A stretch of 5,621 bases of DNA from SZUA-252 sp035716005. Its GTDB lineage: Bacteria; Eisenbacteria; RBG-16-71-46; SZUA-252. Shown here one piece after another: positions 1 through 4,919 of the stretch. The DNA lies in NCBI GenBank assembly GCA_035716005.1, contig DASTKG010000047.1:1-5621 (forward strand), given 5' to 3'. The notes beneath the pieces are model-generated. The model was not told the origin of the DNA and ran no database searches. It worked only from the letters and a program-made list of their open reading frames with translations. The number at the start of each line of letters is the position of its first letter. Within the stretch, counting starts at the first letter, position 1. A program made the position numbers and the translations under genes.

Positions 1-1007
1 AGCATCCCCGGCGAGACCGGAGCGAACTCCTCGTCGTAGGAGATGGTCACGTCGTAGAAGGTGTCCCGCTCGCGAAGTCCCAGGATGAACGCCGCGTCCC
101 GCCCGCCGACCTGAAGGATCGAGAGATCGAGCATCGAGCGCGCGTTGAAGCGCTCGGCCACGTCGACGTAGAAGCGGCGGTGGTACTCCTGGATCGCCTC
201 GCCGTCGGCGGCCTTCCAGCTGCGCTCGTAGAGGCCGAAGACCCGGTCGAGGTAGCGCGAAAGCGTGGCGCGATCGACGGGACGGTTGATCCGGTCGAGG
301 GTCGTGCCGCCCATGGAGTCGGCGCGCTTCTGCCGGCGGCGGAGATTCCCGCGCTTCTTCGAGTTGAGCCCTTCCAGATAGGCGTCGAATCCCTGGCGCA
401 GATCGACCGTCGCGTAGCGGTAGTCGATCTCCTCCAGACTCCGGCCCGCGCGGGAGGCCACGCTTCGAATCGCCTGGTCGAGCCACGTGCCGGGCGTGAC
501 GCCCGTGAGGATCGCCGCGTCGAACCCTCCCCGCTCGAAGAGCGACTCGAGGAGCGACTCGAACGCCGACCCTTCGTCCGGGGTGAAGAGGATCTCGCCG
601 ACGTCCCCGTCGTGCCCCGCCGAGTCGATTCGCCGCAGCGGGACTCGTCCGAGCGTCGCGTCTCGACGCGCCAGAGGCGCGATGCCGACGACATGCCCGT
701 TCCGTCGCGCGACGCCGACGAGGGGCGCCCCCTGGGAGAGGGGCATGTGGCAATACCACGGGAAGAGGTAATCGAAGGATCCGAAAGCCATGCGCGAGTA
801 GACGCGGGCCTCGAGCTCGCGCCATTCGGATTCGAGCGCGGCGACCTGGTGAGCGCTCTCGAGCCACTCGACGTGGAACGAAAGGCCCTGGCGGCCGTCT
901 CCGGACTGGCTCGAAGCCGGGGGGGACCCGCGGAACGTGTCTCGAGGAGTCGGCGCGTGCGCTCCGGAGGTGCGGTTCAAGGGGGAGTTGGGAACGCTCG
1001 GTGCCAA
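1..1007 (-). CDS. CelD/BcsL-like GNAT acetyltransferase (Acetyltransf_6 type), 3' end beyond the window
   Basis: This is an open frame of 335 codons, reading to the left edge without a stop. It resembles the CelD/BcsL group of GNAT acyltransferases, which often occur near exopolysaccharide genes and are thought to acylate sugars or lipid-linked precursors in the cytoplasm. Visible hallmarks are a tandem-GNAT layout beginning near residue 42, GHVVGIAPL at 104-112, the basic stretch KKRGNLRRRQKR at 217-228, SWK at 263-265, and the second-domain strand YDEEFAPVSPGM at 324-335, which typically precedes the acyl-CoA-binding part. That last part is missing here. No ATG lies before the fold. I chose TTG at 1005-1007 because AGGAG (1013-1017) sits 5 nt upstream. 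A second TTG at 978-980 has no such site. Residues 1-41 are Pro/Ser-rich and probably disordered. The family call is firm; the substrate is unknown. Confidence 0.85.
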   Translation of the reverse strand, partial: MAPSVPNSPLNRTSGAHAPTPRDTFRGSPPASSQSGDGRQGLSFHVEWLESAHQVAALESEWRELEARVYSRMAFGSFDYLFPWYCHMPLSQGAPLVGVARRNGHVVGIAPLARRDATLGRVPLRRIDSAGHDGDVGEILFTPDEGSAFESLLESLFERGGFDAAILTGVTPGTWLDQAIRSVASRAGRSLEEIDYRYATVDLRQGFDAYLEGLNSKKRGNLRRRQKRADSMGGTTLDRINRPVDRATLSRYLDRVFGLYERSWKAADGEAIQEYHRRFYVDVAERFNARSMLDLSILQVGGRDAAFILGLRERDTFYDVTISYDEEFAPVSPGM

Positions 1008-1012
1008 CGAAT

Positions 1013-1017
1013 CTCCT
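1013..1017 (-). promoter_or_regulatory. Shine-Dalgarno site deciding the TTG start
   Basis: The minus strand reads AGGAG, 5 nt before the TTG at 1005-1007. It supports this non-ATG start for the acetyltransferase, since no ATG occurs in frame before conserved sequence. Confidence 0.6.
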
Positions 1018-1037
1018 ACGGTTCGCTCAGCTGGGAT

Positions 1038-1064
1038 TCAGGGATCCTGTCGCGCGGCGTGCAT
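1038..1064 (-). CDS. Possible 8-codon leader ORF upstream of the acetyltransferase
   Basis: The minus strand carries ATG at 1062-1064, seven further codons (MHAARQDP) and TGA at 1038-1040. A GGAGG box (1072-1076) lies 7 nt before the ATG, a better initiation site than that of the downstream gene. The ORF is in the same reading frame as the acetyltransferase, whose TTG follows 30 nt after the TGA. It could be a translated leader peptide, the remnant of a longer N-terminus cut by a nonsense change, or chance. The peptide has no recognisable stalling motif. That it is translated is inference only. Confidence 0.3.
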   Translation of the reverse strand: MHAARQDP

Positions 1065-1074
1065 CGATCCGCCT

Positions 1075-1102
1075 CCGACCCCGGTCGAACGATCGGGGTC
1101 GG
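1075..1102. repeat. 9-bp perfect inverted repeat in the acetyltransferase 5' region
   Basis: The arms CCGACCCCG (1075-1083) and CGGGGTCGG (1094-1102) are separated by 10 nt. On the minus-strand RNA, the 3' end of the stem supplies the first GG of the GGAGG box of the 8-codon ORF, so the hairpin could limit ribosome access there. It could instead be a dyad operator. No T-run follows it on either strand, so it is not a typical terminator. Confidence 0.5.
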
Positions 1103-1204
1103 TCCAACTTCCCTGTCTTGAGCGAGACTGATGGGACCCGCCGCCGCACGGAAGGTGCGCCGGGACGCCGCCGGAAGGCTACCAGAGCCCGCCGACAACG
1201 CCAC

Positions 1205-1243
1205 AAAAAACAGGCGGGCGACGGCCCCACGCCTGCGCCCGCC
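1205..1243 (-). terminator. Rho-independent terminator of the M20-SIMPL operon
   Basis: On the minus strand a perfect 8-bp stem, GGCGGGCG with CGCCCGCC (plus-strand positions 1236-1243 and 1213-1220), encloses a 15-nt loop. It is followed by TG and six T residues (1205-1210). It begins 23 nt after the SIMPL stop codon, the expected place. On the plus strand the A-run precedes the stem, so it should act only for minus-strand transcripts. Confidence 0.85.
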
Positions 1244-1253
1244 ATAAGCCTCT

Positions 1254-1282
1254 ATTATACAGCATCTTAGTCGCGAAGCAAG
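1254..1282 (-). promoter_or_regulatory. Candidate sigma-70-type promoter at the end of the SIMPL gene
   Basis: The minus strand has a perfect TATAAT (1254-1259). A weak -35-like TTGCTT lies 16 nt upstream (1276-1281), inside the last codons of the SIMPL gene. It points toward the acetyltransferase, but its predicted start (about 1247) would place the terminator hairpin at the very 5' end of the transcript. The hexamer stands out in such GC-rich DNA, yet it may be chance. Confidence 0.3.
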
Positions 1283-2031
1283 TATTCCACCGTCGAGACG
1301 ACCCGAATCGTCTTCGTGATTTGGGACTGCTCGTTCATCCCCTGGCCGCCGTCGTTCCCCGCGGCGTCGCGCGGAAGGATGATGAAGACCCCCTGATTCG
1401 CGCGGTGAATGCCGCCCAGCTTGCTCTTCGAATCCTTCGCGAATTGCTCGGCCGCCTTCCGCGCCTCCGCGGTCGCCTCCGCGATCATGCTCGGCTTCAG
1501 ATCGTTCAGCCGCCGGAACACGTACGAGGGCCCGCCCGGGCCCCATTCGGGGCCCGACGAGAGGACGACGCCCGCGTTCACGAGATCCCCCACCTTCTGG
1601 CTCGCGGCGAGAACGACTTGGGGCTTCTCCGAGCGAACCATCACGGTCTGCTGGACCACGAAGCGAGGGCCCTGCCGTCCCGGCGGGTTGTAGGGATTCG
1701 CGAAGGTGTCCGTGACGCGCAATCCCTGGAGCTCGATCTCGGTCGAGTCGATGCCGTTCGTGCGAAGGAAGGCGGTCACCTTCGCGATGTTCTGATTGAT
1801 GCGGCTCTGCGCCGCCGTGAGATCGGCGTCGGGGACCGCGAGCAGGATCGGCCAGAGAGCCAGGTCCGCCTTCGCCTCCCGTTCGCTCACGCCCTTCACG
1901 GTCACGAAGCGGTCGGCGGTGCGAATCTCTCGAACGCCGTTGCCGATGAACCAGCCGGCGAGCGCGATGGCGACCGCCAGGAGAATCGATCCGAGACCCG
2001 TTTTCGCCGGGCGTGGCGAGGTTTCGCTCAT
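1267..2031 (-). CDS. Membrane-anchored SIMPL (DUF541/YggE-like) domain protein
   Basis: The protein has 254 residues. After a short polar N-terminus, residues 13-31 form one hydrophobic segment (a signal anchor or uncleaved signal peptide), placing the rest in the periplasm. Residues about 40-252 form the SIMPL domain: the opening RFVTVKGVSEREAKADLALW (41-60) is the family signature, and the end strand IRVVSTVEYLL matches its final beta strand. SIMPL proteins such as E. coli YggE and the oral-bacterial BP26 relatives are periplasmic or surface proteins. They form oligomeric rings in some cases and are linked to oxidative stress or immunogenicity, but no enzyme activity is established. The start lies 10 bp after the M20 stop without a clear Shine-Dalgarno box, so translation is probably coupled to the upstream gene. 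A strong terminator follows. Length is normal for the family. Confidence 0.92.
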   Translation of the reverse strand: MSETSPRPAKTGLGSILLAVAIALAGWFIGNGVREIRTADRFVTVKGVSEREAKADLALWPILLAVPDADLTAAQSRINQNIAKVTAFLRTNGIDSTEIELQGLRVTDTFANPYNPPGRQGPRFVVQQTVMVRSEKPQVVLAASQKVGDLVNAGVVLSSGPEWGPGGPSYVFRRLNDLKPSMIAEATAEARKAAEQFAKDSKSKLGGIHRANQGVFIILPRDAAGNDGGQGMNEQSQITKTIRVVSTVEYLLRD

Positions 2032-2041
2032 GGGCTGGATT

Positions 2042-3427
2042 CTACGCCGTTTCGGCGCCGAATGCCTCCAGCATCCGCGCGACGTGCTTCGCGTGCATCG
2101 TGTAGTGGTCGATCCGGAAGTTCTCGTCCGGCGCGTGCGCGCGCGTGTCGGGGTACCCGAGACCCGCCGTCGCCACCGGCACGCCCAGCGTCTCGATGAA
2201 GCAGTGATTCGGTCCCGAGCCGCCCACCATCGGCACGATCTGCATCGGCATGCCGTAGACCGGCTTGGCGGTATCGGCCACGAGGCGGAGGAAGGGATCG
2301 TCCGGGTCGGTTCGTCCCGCCGGATTGCCGCCCATGAACGTCACCGTCACGTCCTCGAAGCCCTCCGCGTCGAGATGCGCGCGCAAGAGGCGCAGGGTCT
2401 CCTTCGGCGTCTGATCGGGGACCATGCGGAAATCGACCTTCGCCTTGGCGCGCGCGGGGAGGACCGTCTTCGAGCCCGGGCCCCGATACCCCGAGTCGAG
2501 CCCGCAGATGGTGCAGGTCGGCTCGAAGACCTGCGCGATGTTCAGGTCCGCGCCGCCGGACATCCCTTTCAGGAAGCCCGACACGCCGTAGTCCTTCTTG
2601 AATTCGGCCGCCATGTCGGGGAGCCGCGCCATCAATTCGCGGTCACGCGCGGTCGGAGGGCGCACGGCGTCGTAGTGGCCGGGGATGCGGATCCGCTCGT
2701 CGGGCCCCTTGAGGGAAGCCAGCGCCCAGGTCAGGCGCCAAGCCGCGTTGGCGATGATCGACCCCGCGAGACCCGAGTGCGCGTCGCGCGTCGCGGTCTC
2801 CACCGAGAGTTCGACGTAGCAGATGCCGCGGAGCCCGGCGTAGAGGAGCGGCACGCCGCGGTGGTCGAGATAGCCGAATTCCCAGAGGCAGGCATCGGCT
2901 TTCAGCCGGTCGCGCTCCATCCGGACGAAGTCGGGGAGATGGACGCTTCCCACCTCCTCTTCCCCTTCGACCACGAACTTGATCCGGCACGGAAGCTCCC
3001 CGCGCGCCGCCAGGATCGCGTCGATGGCGAGGAGGCGGGAGGTGAGATGCCCCTTGTCGTCGCTCACGCCCCTCCCGTAGAGGCGGCCGTCGCGGATCAC
3101 CGGATCGAAGGGGGGCGACGTCCAGAGCTCGAGCGGCTCGGGCGGCTGCACGTCGTAGTGGTTGTAGATGATGAGCGTCCTGTCGGAGCGGCCCGCGCGT
3201 TCGGCCACGACGACGGGCGCGCCGGCCGTCGGAAGGGTCTCCACCTTGAATCCGCGCGCGCGGAGCATGTCGGCCACGATGGCGGCGCATTCCTCGATCC
3301 CGATCCCCTGGGCCGCGATGCTCGGCTGCGCGGCGTAGCGCTTCAATTCGGCGAGATTCTCGTCGAGATGATCGTCGATGTAGCGATCGAGAAATTCGGG
3401 GTCGGCGGCGATCGGTCGGCCGGGCAT
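2042..3427 (-). CDS. M20 family metallo-dipeptidase (CNDP2/PepV-like)
   Basis: This 461-residue protein has the complete M20 di-zinc set: H90 and D92 in YNHYDVQP, bridging D123 in GVSDDKG, catalytic E157 and metal ligand E158 in EGEEEVGS, E183 in LWEFG, and H431 in RAHAPDENF. DAHSG (215-219) supplies the lid-domain histidine, and R334 in DFRMVPDQ fits the substrate-carboxylate-binding position. The catalytic domain spans about 12-205 and 366-461, with the dimerisation/lid domain between. There is no signal peptide, so it is probably cytosolic and hydrolyses dipeptides or related amide bonds. At the D/E ligand position relatives such as CNDP2 have Asp; here it is Glu, which M20 carboxypeptidase-type members also use. 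ATG at 3425-3427 is chosen because AGGAG (3436-3440) lies 8 nt upstream and the fold starts just after. An ATG at 3529 would add 34 Arg-rich residues unlike the family. Substrate cannot be told. Confidence 0.93.
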   Translation of the reverse strand: MPGRPIAADPEFLDRYIDDHLDENLAELKRYAAQPSIAAQGIGIEECAAIVADMLRARGFKVETLPTAGAPVVVAERAGRSDRTLIIYNHYDVQPPEPLELWTSPPFDPVIRDGRLYGRGVSDDKGHLTSRLLAIDAILAARGELPCRIKFVVEGEEEVGSVHLPDFVRMERDRLKADACLWEFGYLDHRGVPLLYAGLRGICYVELSVETATRDAHSGLAGSIIANAAWRLTWALASLKGPDERIRIPGHYDAVRPPTARDRELMARLPDMAAEFKKDYGVSGFLKGMSGGADLNIAQVFEPTCTICGLDSGYRGPGSKTVLPARAKAKVDFRMVPDQTPKETLRLLRAHLDAEGFEDVTVTFMGGNPAGRTDPDDPFLRLVADTAKPVYGMPMQIVPMVGGSGPNHCFIETLGVPVATAGLGYPDTRAHAPDENFRIDHYTMHAKHVARMLEAFGAETA

Positions 3428-3435
3428 CGGTGGAT

Positions 3436-3440
3436 CTCCT
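3436..3440 (-). promoter_or_regulatory. Shine-Dalgarno site of the M20 gene
   Basis: The minus strand reads AGGAG, 8 nt before ATG 3425-3427. It decides between this start and the in-frame ATG at 3527-3529, which has no comparable site. Confidence 0.7.
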
Positions 3441-3459
3441 GGAGCGTGTCGGCATCGGA

Positions 3460-3477
3460 GCGCCGGGGAGCCGGCGC
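3460..3477. repeat. Perfect 7-bp stem-loop in the M20 leader
   Basis: The arms GCGCCGG (3460-3466) and CCGGCGC (3471-3477) enclose a 4-nt loop. The structure lies 32 nt upstream of the M20 start codon and would fall in the 5' leader if transcription starts further upstream. No T-run follows on either strand. Function is unknown. Confidence 0.45.
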
Positions 3478-3514
3478 GGGTTCGTGCGTGGAACGATAAG
3501 CGAAGGGACCGGTC

Positions 3515-3529
3515 GTGCCCAGCCGGCAC
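3515..3529. repeat. Short 5-bp stem-loop in the divergent intergenic region
   Basis: GTGCC (3515-3519) and GGCAC (3525-3529) flank a 5-nt loop. It is short enough to arise by chance in GC-rich DNA. It is listed because it lies immediately beside the longer dyad at 3534-3561. Confidence 0.25.
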
Positions 3530-3533
3530 TTGC

Positions 3534-3561
3534 GAGCGGCGTTTCGGGTTCGTCGCCGCTC
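3534..3561. repeat. 8-bp perfect dyad between the divergent M20 and doxX-family genes
   Basis: The arms GAGCGGCG (3534-3541) and CGCCGCTC (3554-3561) are separated by 12 nt. The dyad is 45 nt upstream of the DoxX start and next to a weak extended -10-like element, TGGTAGGCT (3562-3570). The spacing would suit a dimeric repressor, but no regulator gene is in view, so this is inference from position and symmetry. Confidence 0.4.
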
Positions 3562-3570
3562 TGGTAGGCT
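3542..3570 (+). promoter_or_regulatory. Weak candidate promoter for the DoxX-family gene
   Basis: TTTCGG (3542-3547) and TAGGCT (3565-3570) are 17 nt apart, and the -10-like element carries an upstream TG (extended -10). Both hexamers are poor matches to consensus. The location, with a start about 30 nt before the gene's ATG, is the main support. Confidence 0.2.
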
Positions 3571-3606
3571 CGACGCTTCGCCCGCCCCTATCCGACGAGG
3601 ACCGCC

Positions 3607-4035
3607 ATGAAGAACGCCGACGAGATCTCGAAGTCCGTGGGACTCCTCCTCCTCCGCGCCGGAACGGGCGGCCTTCTCCTCTACGCGCACGGCTGGGGGA
3701 AGATCACCCACTTCTCGGAGCGCGCCGCCACGTTCGCCGACCCGATCGGTCTCGGTTCGTGGTGGAGCTTCGCGCTCGTGGTGCTCGCCGAGGTCTTCTG
3801 CTCGGCCGCTCTGATCCTCGGTCTCGCCACCCGCCTCGCCGCGATTCCGATCGTCATCTTCTCGCTCGTCGCCGTCTTCGTGCAGCACGCGGCCGATCCC
3901 TTCGCCAAGAAGGAACTCCCTCTCCTTTATATGATCCCCGCGCTCACGCTTCTCCTCACCGGTCCGGGACGATTCTCGATCGACGCGCTCTTCGCGCGCA
4001 AACGGGCCCCCCGCACGGACGAGATCGCGCCCTAG
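3607..4035 (+). CDS. DoxX-family integral membrane protein
   Basis: The protein has 142 residues with four hydrophobic segments at about 11-30, 52-73, 78-95 and 104-119, the usual DoxX topology and length. Family marks are LLRAGTGGLLLYAHGWGK (15-32, with H28, G29 and K32), E62 before the second helix core, the LILGLATRLAA turn (69-79), QH at 93-94, E103 before the last helix, and GPGRFSID (119-126). DoxX relatives sit in the inner membrane and are variously linked to quinone-dependent sulfur oxidation (DoxD/DoxA), thiol stress (the MRC complex in mycobacteria) or unknown redox roles. Nothing here chooses between these. GAGG (3597-3600) lies 6 nt before the ATG. The gene appears to be alone: it is divergent from the M20 gene and 254 bp from the next plus-strand gene. 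Confidence 0.9.
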   Translation: MKNADEISKSVGLLLLRAGTGGLLLYAHGWGKITHFSERAATFADPIGLGSWWSFALVVLAEVFCSAALILGLATRLAAIPIVIFSLVAVFVQHAADPFAKKELPLLYMIPALTLLLTGPGRFSIDALFARKRAPRTDEIAP

Positions 4036-4062
4036 CGGCAAATTCACCCGTCCCCGATCGGA

Positions 4063-4097
4063 CGCACCAGATCGTGCGGATTGTCCCGTACCCGCAC
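4063..4097. repeat. Two overlapping, mutually exclusive short hairpins after the DoxX gene
   Basis: CGCAC (4063-4067) can pair with GTGCG (4074-4078). Alternatively GTGCGG (4074-4079) can pair with CCGCAC (4092-4097). Neither is followed by a T-run, so a standard terminator is not supported. The stems are 5-6 bp, and chance is a fair explanation. Confidence 0.2.
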
Positions 4098-4177
4098 GCC
4101 CCGGCTGTTTCATCCTGGGACGCCCCGCCTCCTTCGCGATTCCAAATGGTCTTCCTAACGCCCTAGGGAGGTTGGAC

Positions 4178-4246
4178 TTCGCCCGGGGGCGCCGCGCCCA
4201 ACGCGCTCCCTGGCACGCGGTGTGAATAGCCCCCGCCCCGGGCGAA
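4178..4246. repeat. 11-bp inverted repeat upstream of the barrel genes
   Basis: TTCGCCCGGGG (4178-4188) is the exact reverse complement of CCCCGGGCGAA (4236-4246), with 47 nt between. The right arm also takes part in a local hairpin, CGGGC-GAAT-GCCCG (4239-4252), which in turn lies between GTGAAT (4222-4227) and ATTCAC (4255-4260). So the 110 nt before the first barrel gene can fold in several competing ways. It may be a regulatory leader, an extended terminator for the DoxX gene, or a GC-rich coincidence. Confidence 0.45.
4211..4226 (+). promoter_or_regulatory. Partial sigma-54-like promoter element
   Basis: TGGCACG (4211-4217) is a perfect -24 element, and four bases later comes GTGAA (4222-4226) where TTGCA/T is expected. 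The essential GC of the -12 element is missing (GA instead), so activity is doubtful. A start near 4238 would give a leader of about 50 nt for the first barrel gene. Confidence 0.2.
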
Positions 4247-4289
4247 TGCCCGAGATTCACCTGTCAGCCGATGAAGAAGGGGGACTCGC

Positions 4290-4904
4290 ATGCAGACCAA
4301 GACCGAAACATTCAGCGGGGCGAGAGAGACCCATTCGGGGATCGGAAGAACGCGTCGAGGGGCTCACGCCATGACGGCGGCGCTGCTCCTCGTCATCGGA
4401 GGCGCAGCCGACTGCGCGACGGCCGCGCGCGCCGTGGAACTCGTCCCATCGTACGGACTCACGCGCGCCACGGATGGCGACCAGACGAAGTCGAATGTCG
4501 GACTGGCGCTCCGGACCGGGCTCGCGGGGCCGGTGCTTCAATCGGAGATCGGAGTCAGCTATCGAAGCGAGGAGTATTACGACGGCGCGCTCAAGGTGAA
4601 GATGATTCCCGTCACGGCCTCGCTTCTCGTGCGTCCGATTCCTTCGCTTCACGCCGACGCCGGCGTCGGCTGGTATCACACGAACTACGACTACGCCGCA
4701 TCCGCCCCGGCGCTGAGCGACGAGACGAAGCAGCAGTTCGGCGTCCATCTCGGCGGCGGGCTCGAAATGCCGCTCGCCCCGAAGATGGCGCTCGACCTCA
4801 CGGGGCGCTACGTCTTCATGGAGAGCCAGGAGAGCAAACTCATCCCGACGACGTTCGACCCCGATTTCTGGTCGATGTCCCTGGGATTGGCGTTCAAGCT
4901 CTAA
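4290..4904 (+). CDS. Secreted small outer-membrane beta-barrel protein
   Basis: The protein has 204 residues. A basic N-region (RTRR, 20-23), a hydrophobic core (28-40) and an A-R-A site predict cleavage after residue 48. The mature chain (about 156 residues) shows short amphipathic strands with alternating polar and hydrophobic residues, Gly/aromatic-rich turns (AGVGWYHTNYDY 124-135, FGVHLGGGLEMPLAP 150-164, LDLTGRYVFM 168-177) and a C-terminal strand WSMSLGLAFKL. This fits an eight-stranded OMP_b-brl barrel, with Phe two residues before the end rather than last. The start is ambiguous. ATG 4290 has AAGGGGGA (4277-4284) 5 nt upstream; ATG 4371 has GAGGGG (4357-4362) 8 nt upstream but leaves a signal peptide without positive charge, so I prefer 4290. 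A near-adjacent second barrel gene follows. Ligand or pore function is unknown. Confidence 0.8.
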   Translation: MQTKTETFSGARETHSGIGRTRRGAHAMTAALLLVIGGAADCATAARAVELVPSYGLTRATDGDQTKSNVGLALRTGLAGPVLQSEIGVSYRSEEYYDGALKVKMIPVTASLLVRPIPSLHADAGVGWYHTNYDYAASAPALSDETKQQFGVHLGGGLEMPLAPKMALDLTGRYVFMESQESKLIPTTFDPDFWSMSLGLAFKL

Positions 4905-4906
4905 TC

Positions 4907-4914
4907 AGGGAGGT
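4907..4914 (+). promoter_or_regulatory. Strong Shine-Dalgarno site of the second barrel gene
   Basis: AGGGAGGT begins 3 bases after the first barrel gene's stop codon and ends 5 nt before ATG 4920. It is a near-perfect anti-16S match and the strongest ribosome binding site in the window, which suggests the second protein is well translated from the shared mRNA. Confidence 0.8.
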
Positions 4915-4919
4915 ACGTC

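Noticed and set aside
47..694. Minus-strand ATG-started frame of 215 codons rich in Arg and Ser
   Set aside because: It is a shifted frame of the acetyltransferase region. The frame with CelD-family motifs is the one with no ATG.
1038..1040. In-frame TGA as a selenocysteine or read-through codon
   Set aside because: No SECIS-like stem follows in the right position, the residue would lie in a non-conserved N-terminal tail, and a normal TTG start downstream explains the gene.
180..1121. Long plus-strand open frame opposite the acetyltransferase
   Set aside because: Its product is Arg/Glu/Asp-rich low-complexity text with no fold signature. The opposite strand encodes a clear GNAT protein over the same bases.
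1016..1546. Minus-strand frame overlapping the SIMPL 3' end and the terminator
   Set aside because: Its composition is Arg/Gly-rich, it overlaps a well-supported gene in another frame, and it crosses the Rho-independent terminator.
1796..3499. 567-codon plus-strand open frame opposite the M20 dipeptidase
   Set aside because: This is the usual antisense shadow of a GC-rich gene: His/Arg/Val-rich with no domain. The M20 motifs on the other strand are complete.
3427..3529. Upstream ATG extending the M20 protein by 34 residues
   Set aside because: The extension is Arg/His/Pro-rich, spans the 3460-3477 hairpin and has no good ribosome site. The ATG at 3427 has AGGAG 8 nt upstream.
3343..4260. 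305-codon minus-strand frame opposite the DoxX gene
   Set aside because: The product is charged low-complexity sequence, while the plus strand gives a clear four-helix DoxX protein with its own ribosome site.
4405..4419. Possible lipoprotein cysteine (residue 42) in the first barrel protein
   Set aside because: The residues before the Cys are Gly-Ala-Ala-Asp. This lacks the Leu at -3 and the small residue at -1 of a lipobox, and a good A-R-A cleavage site follows.
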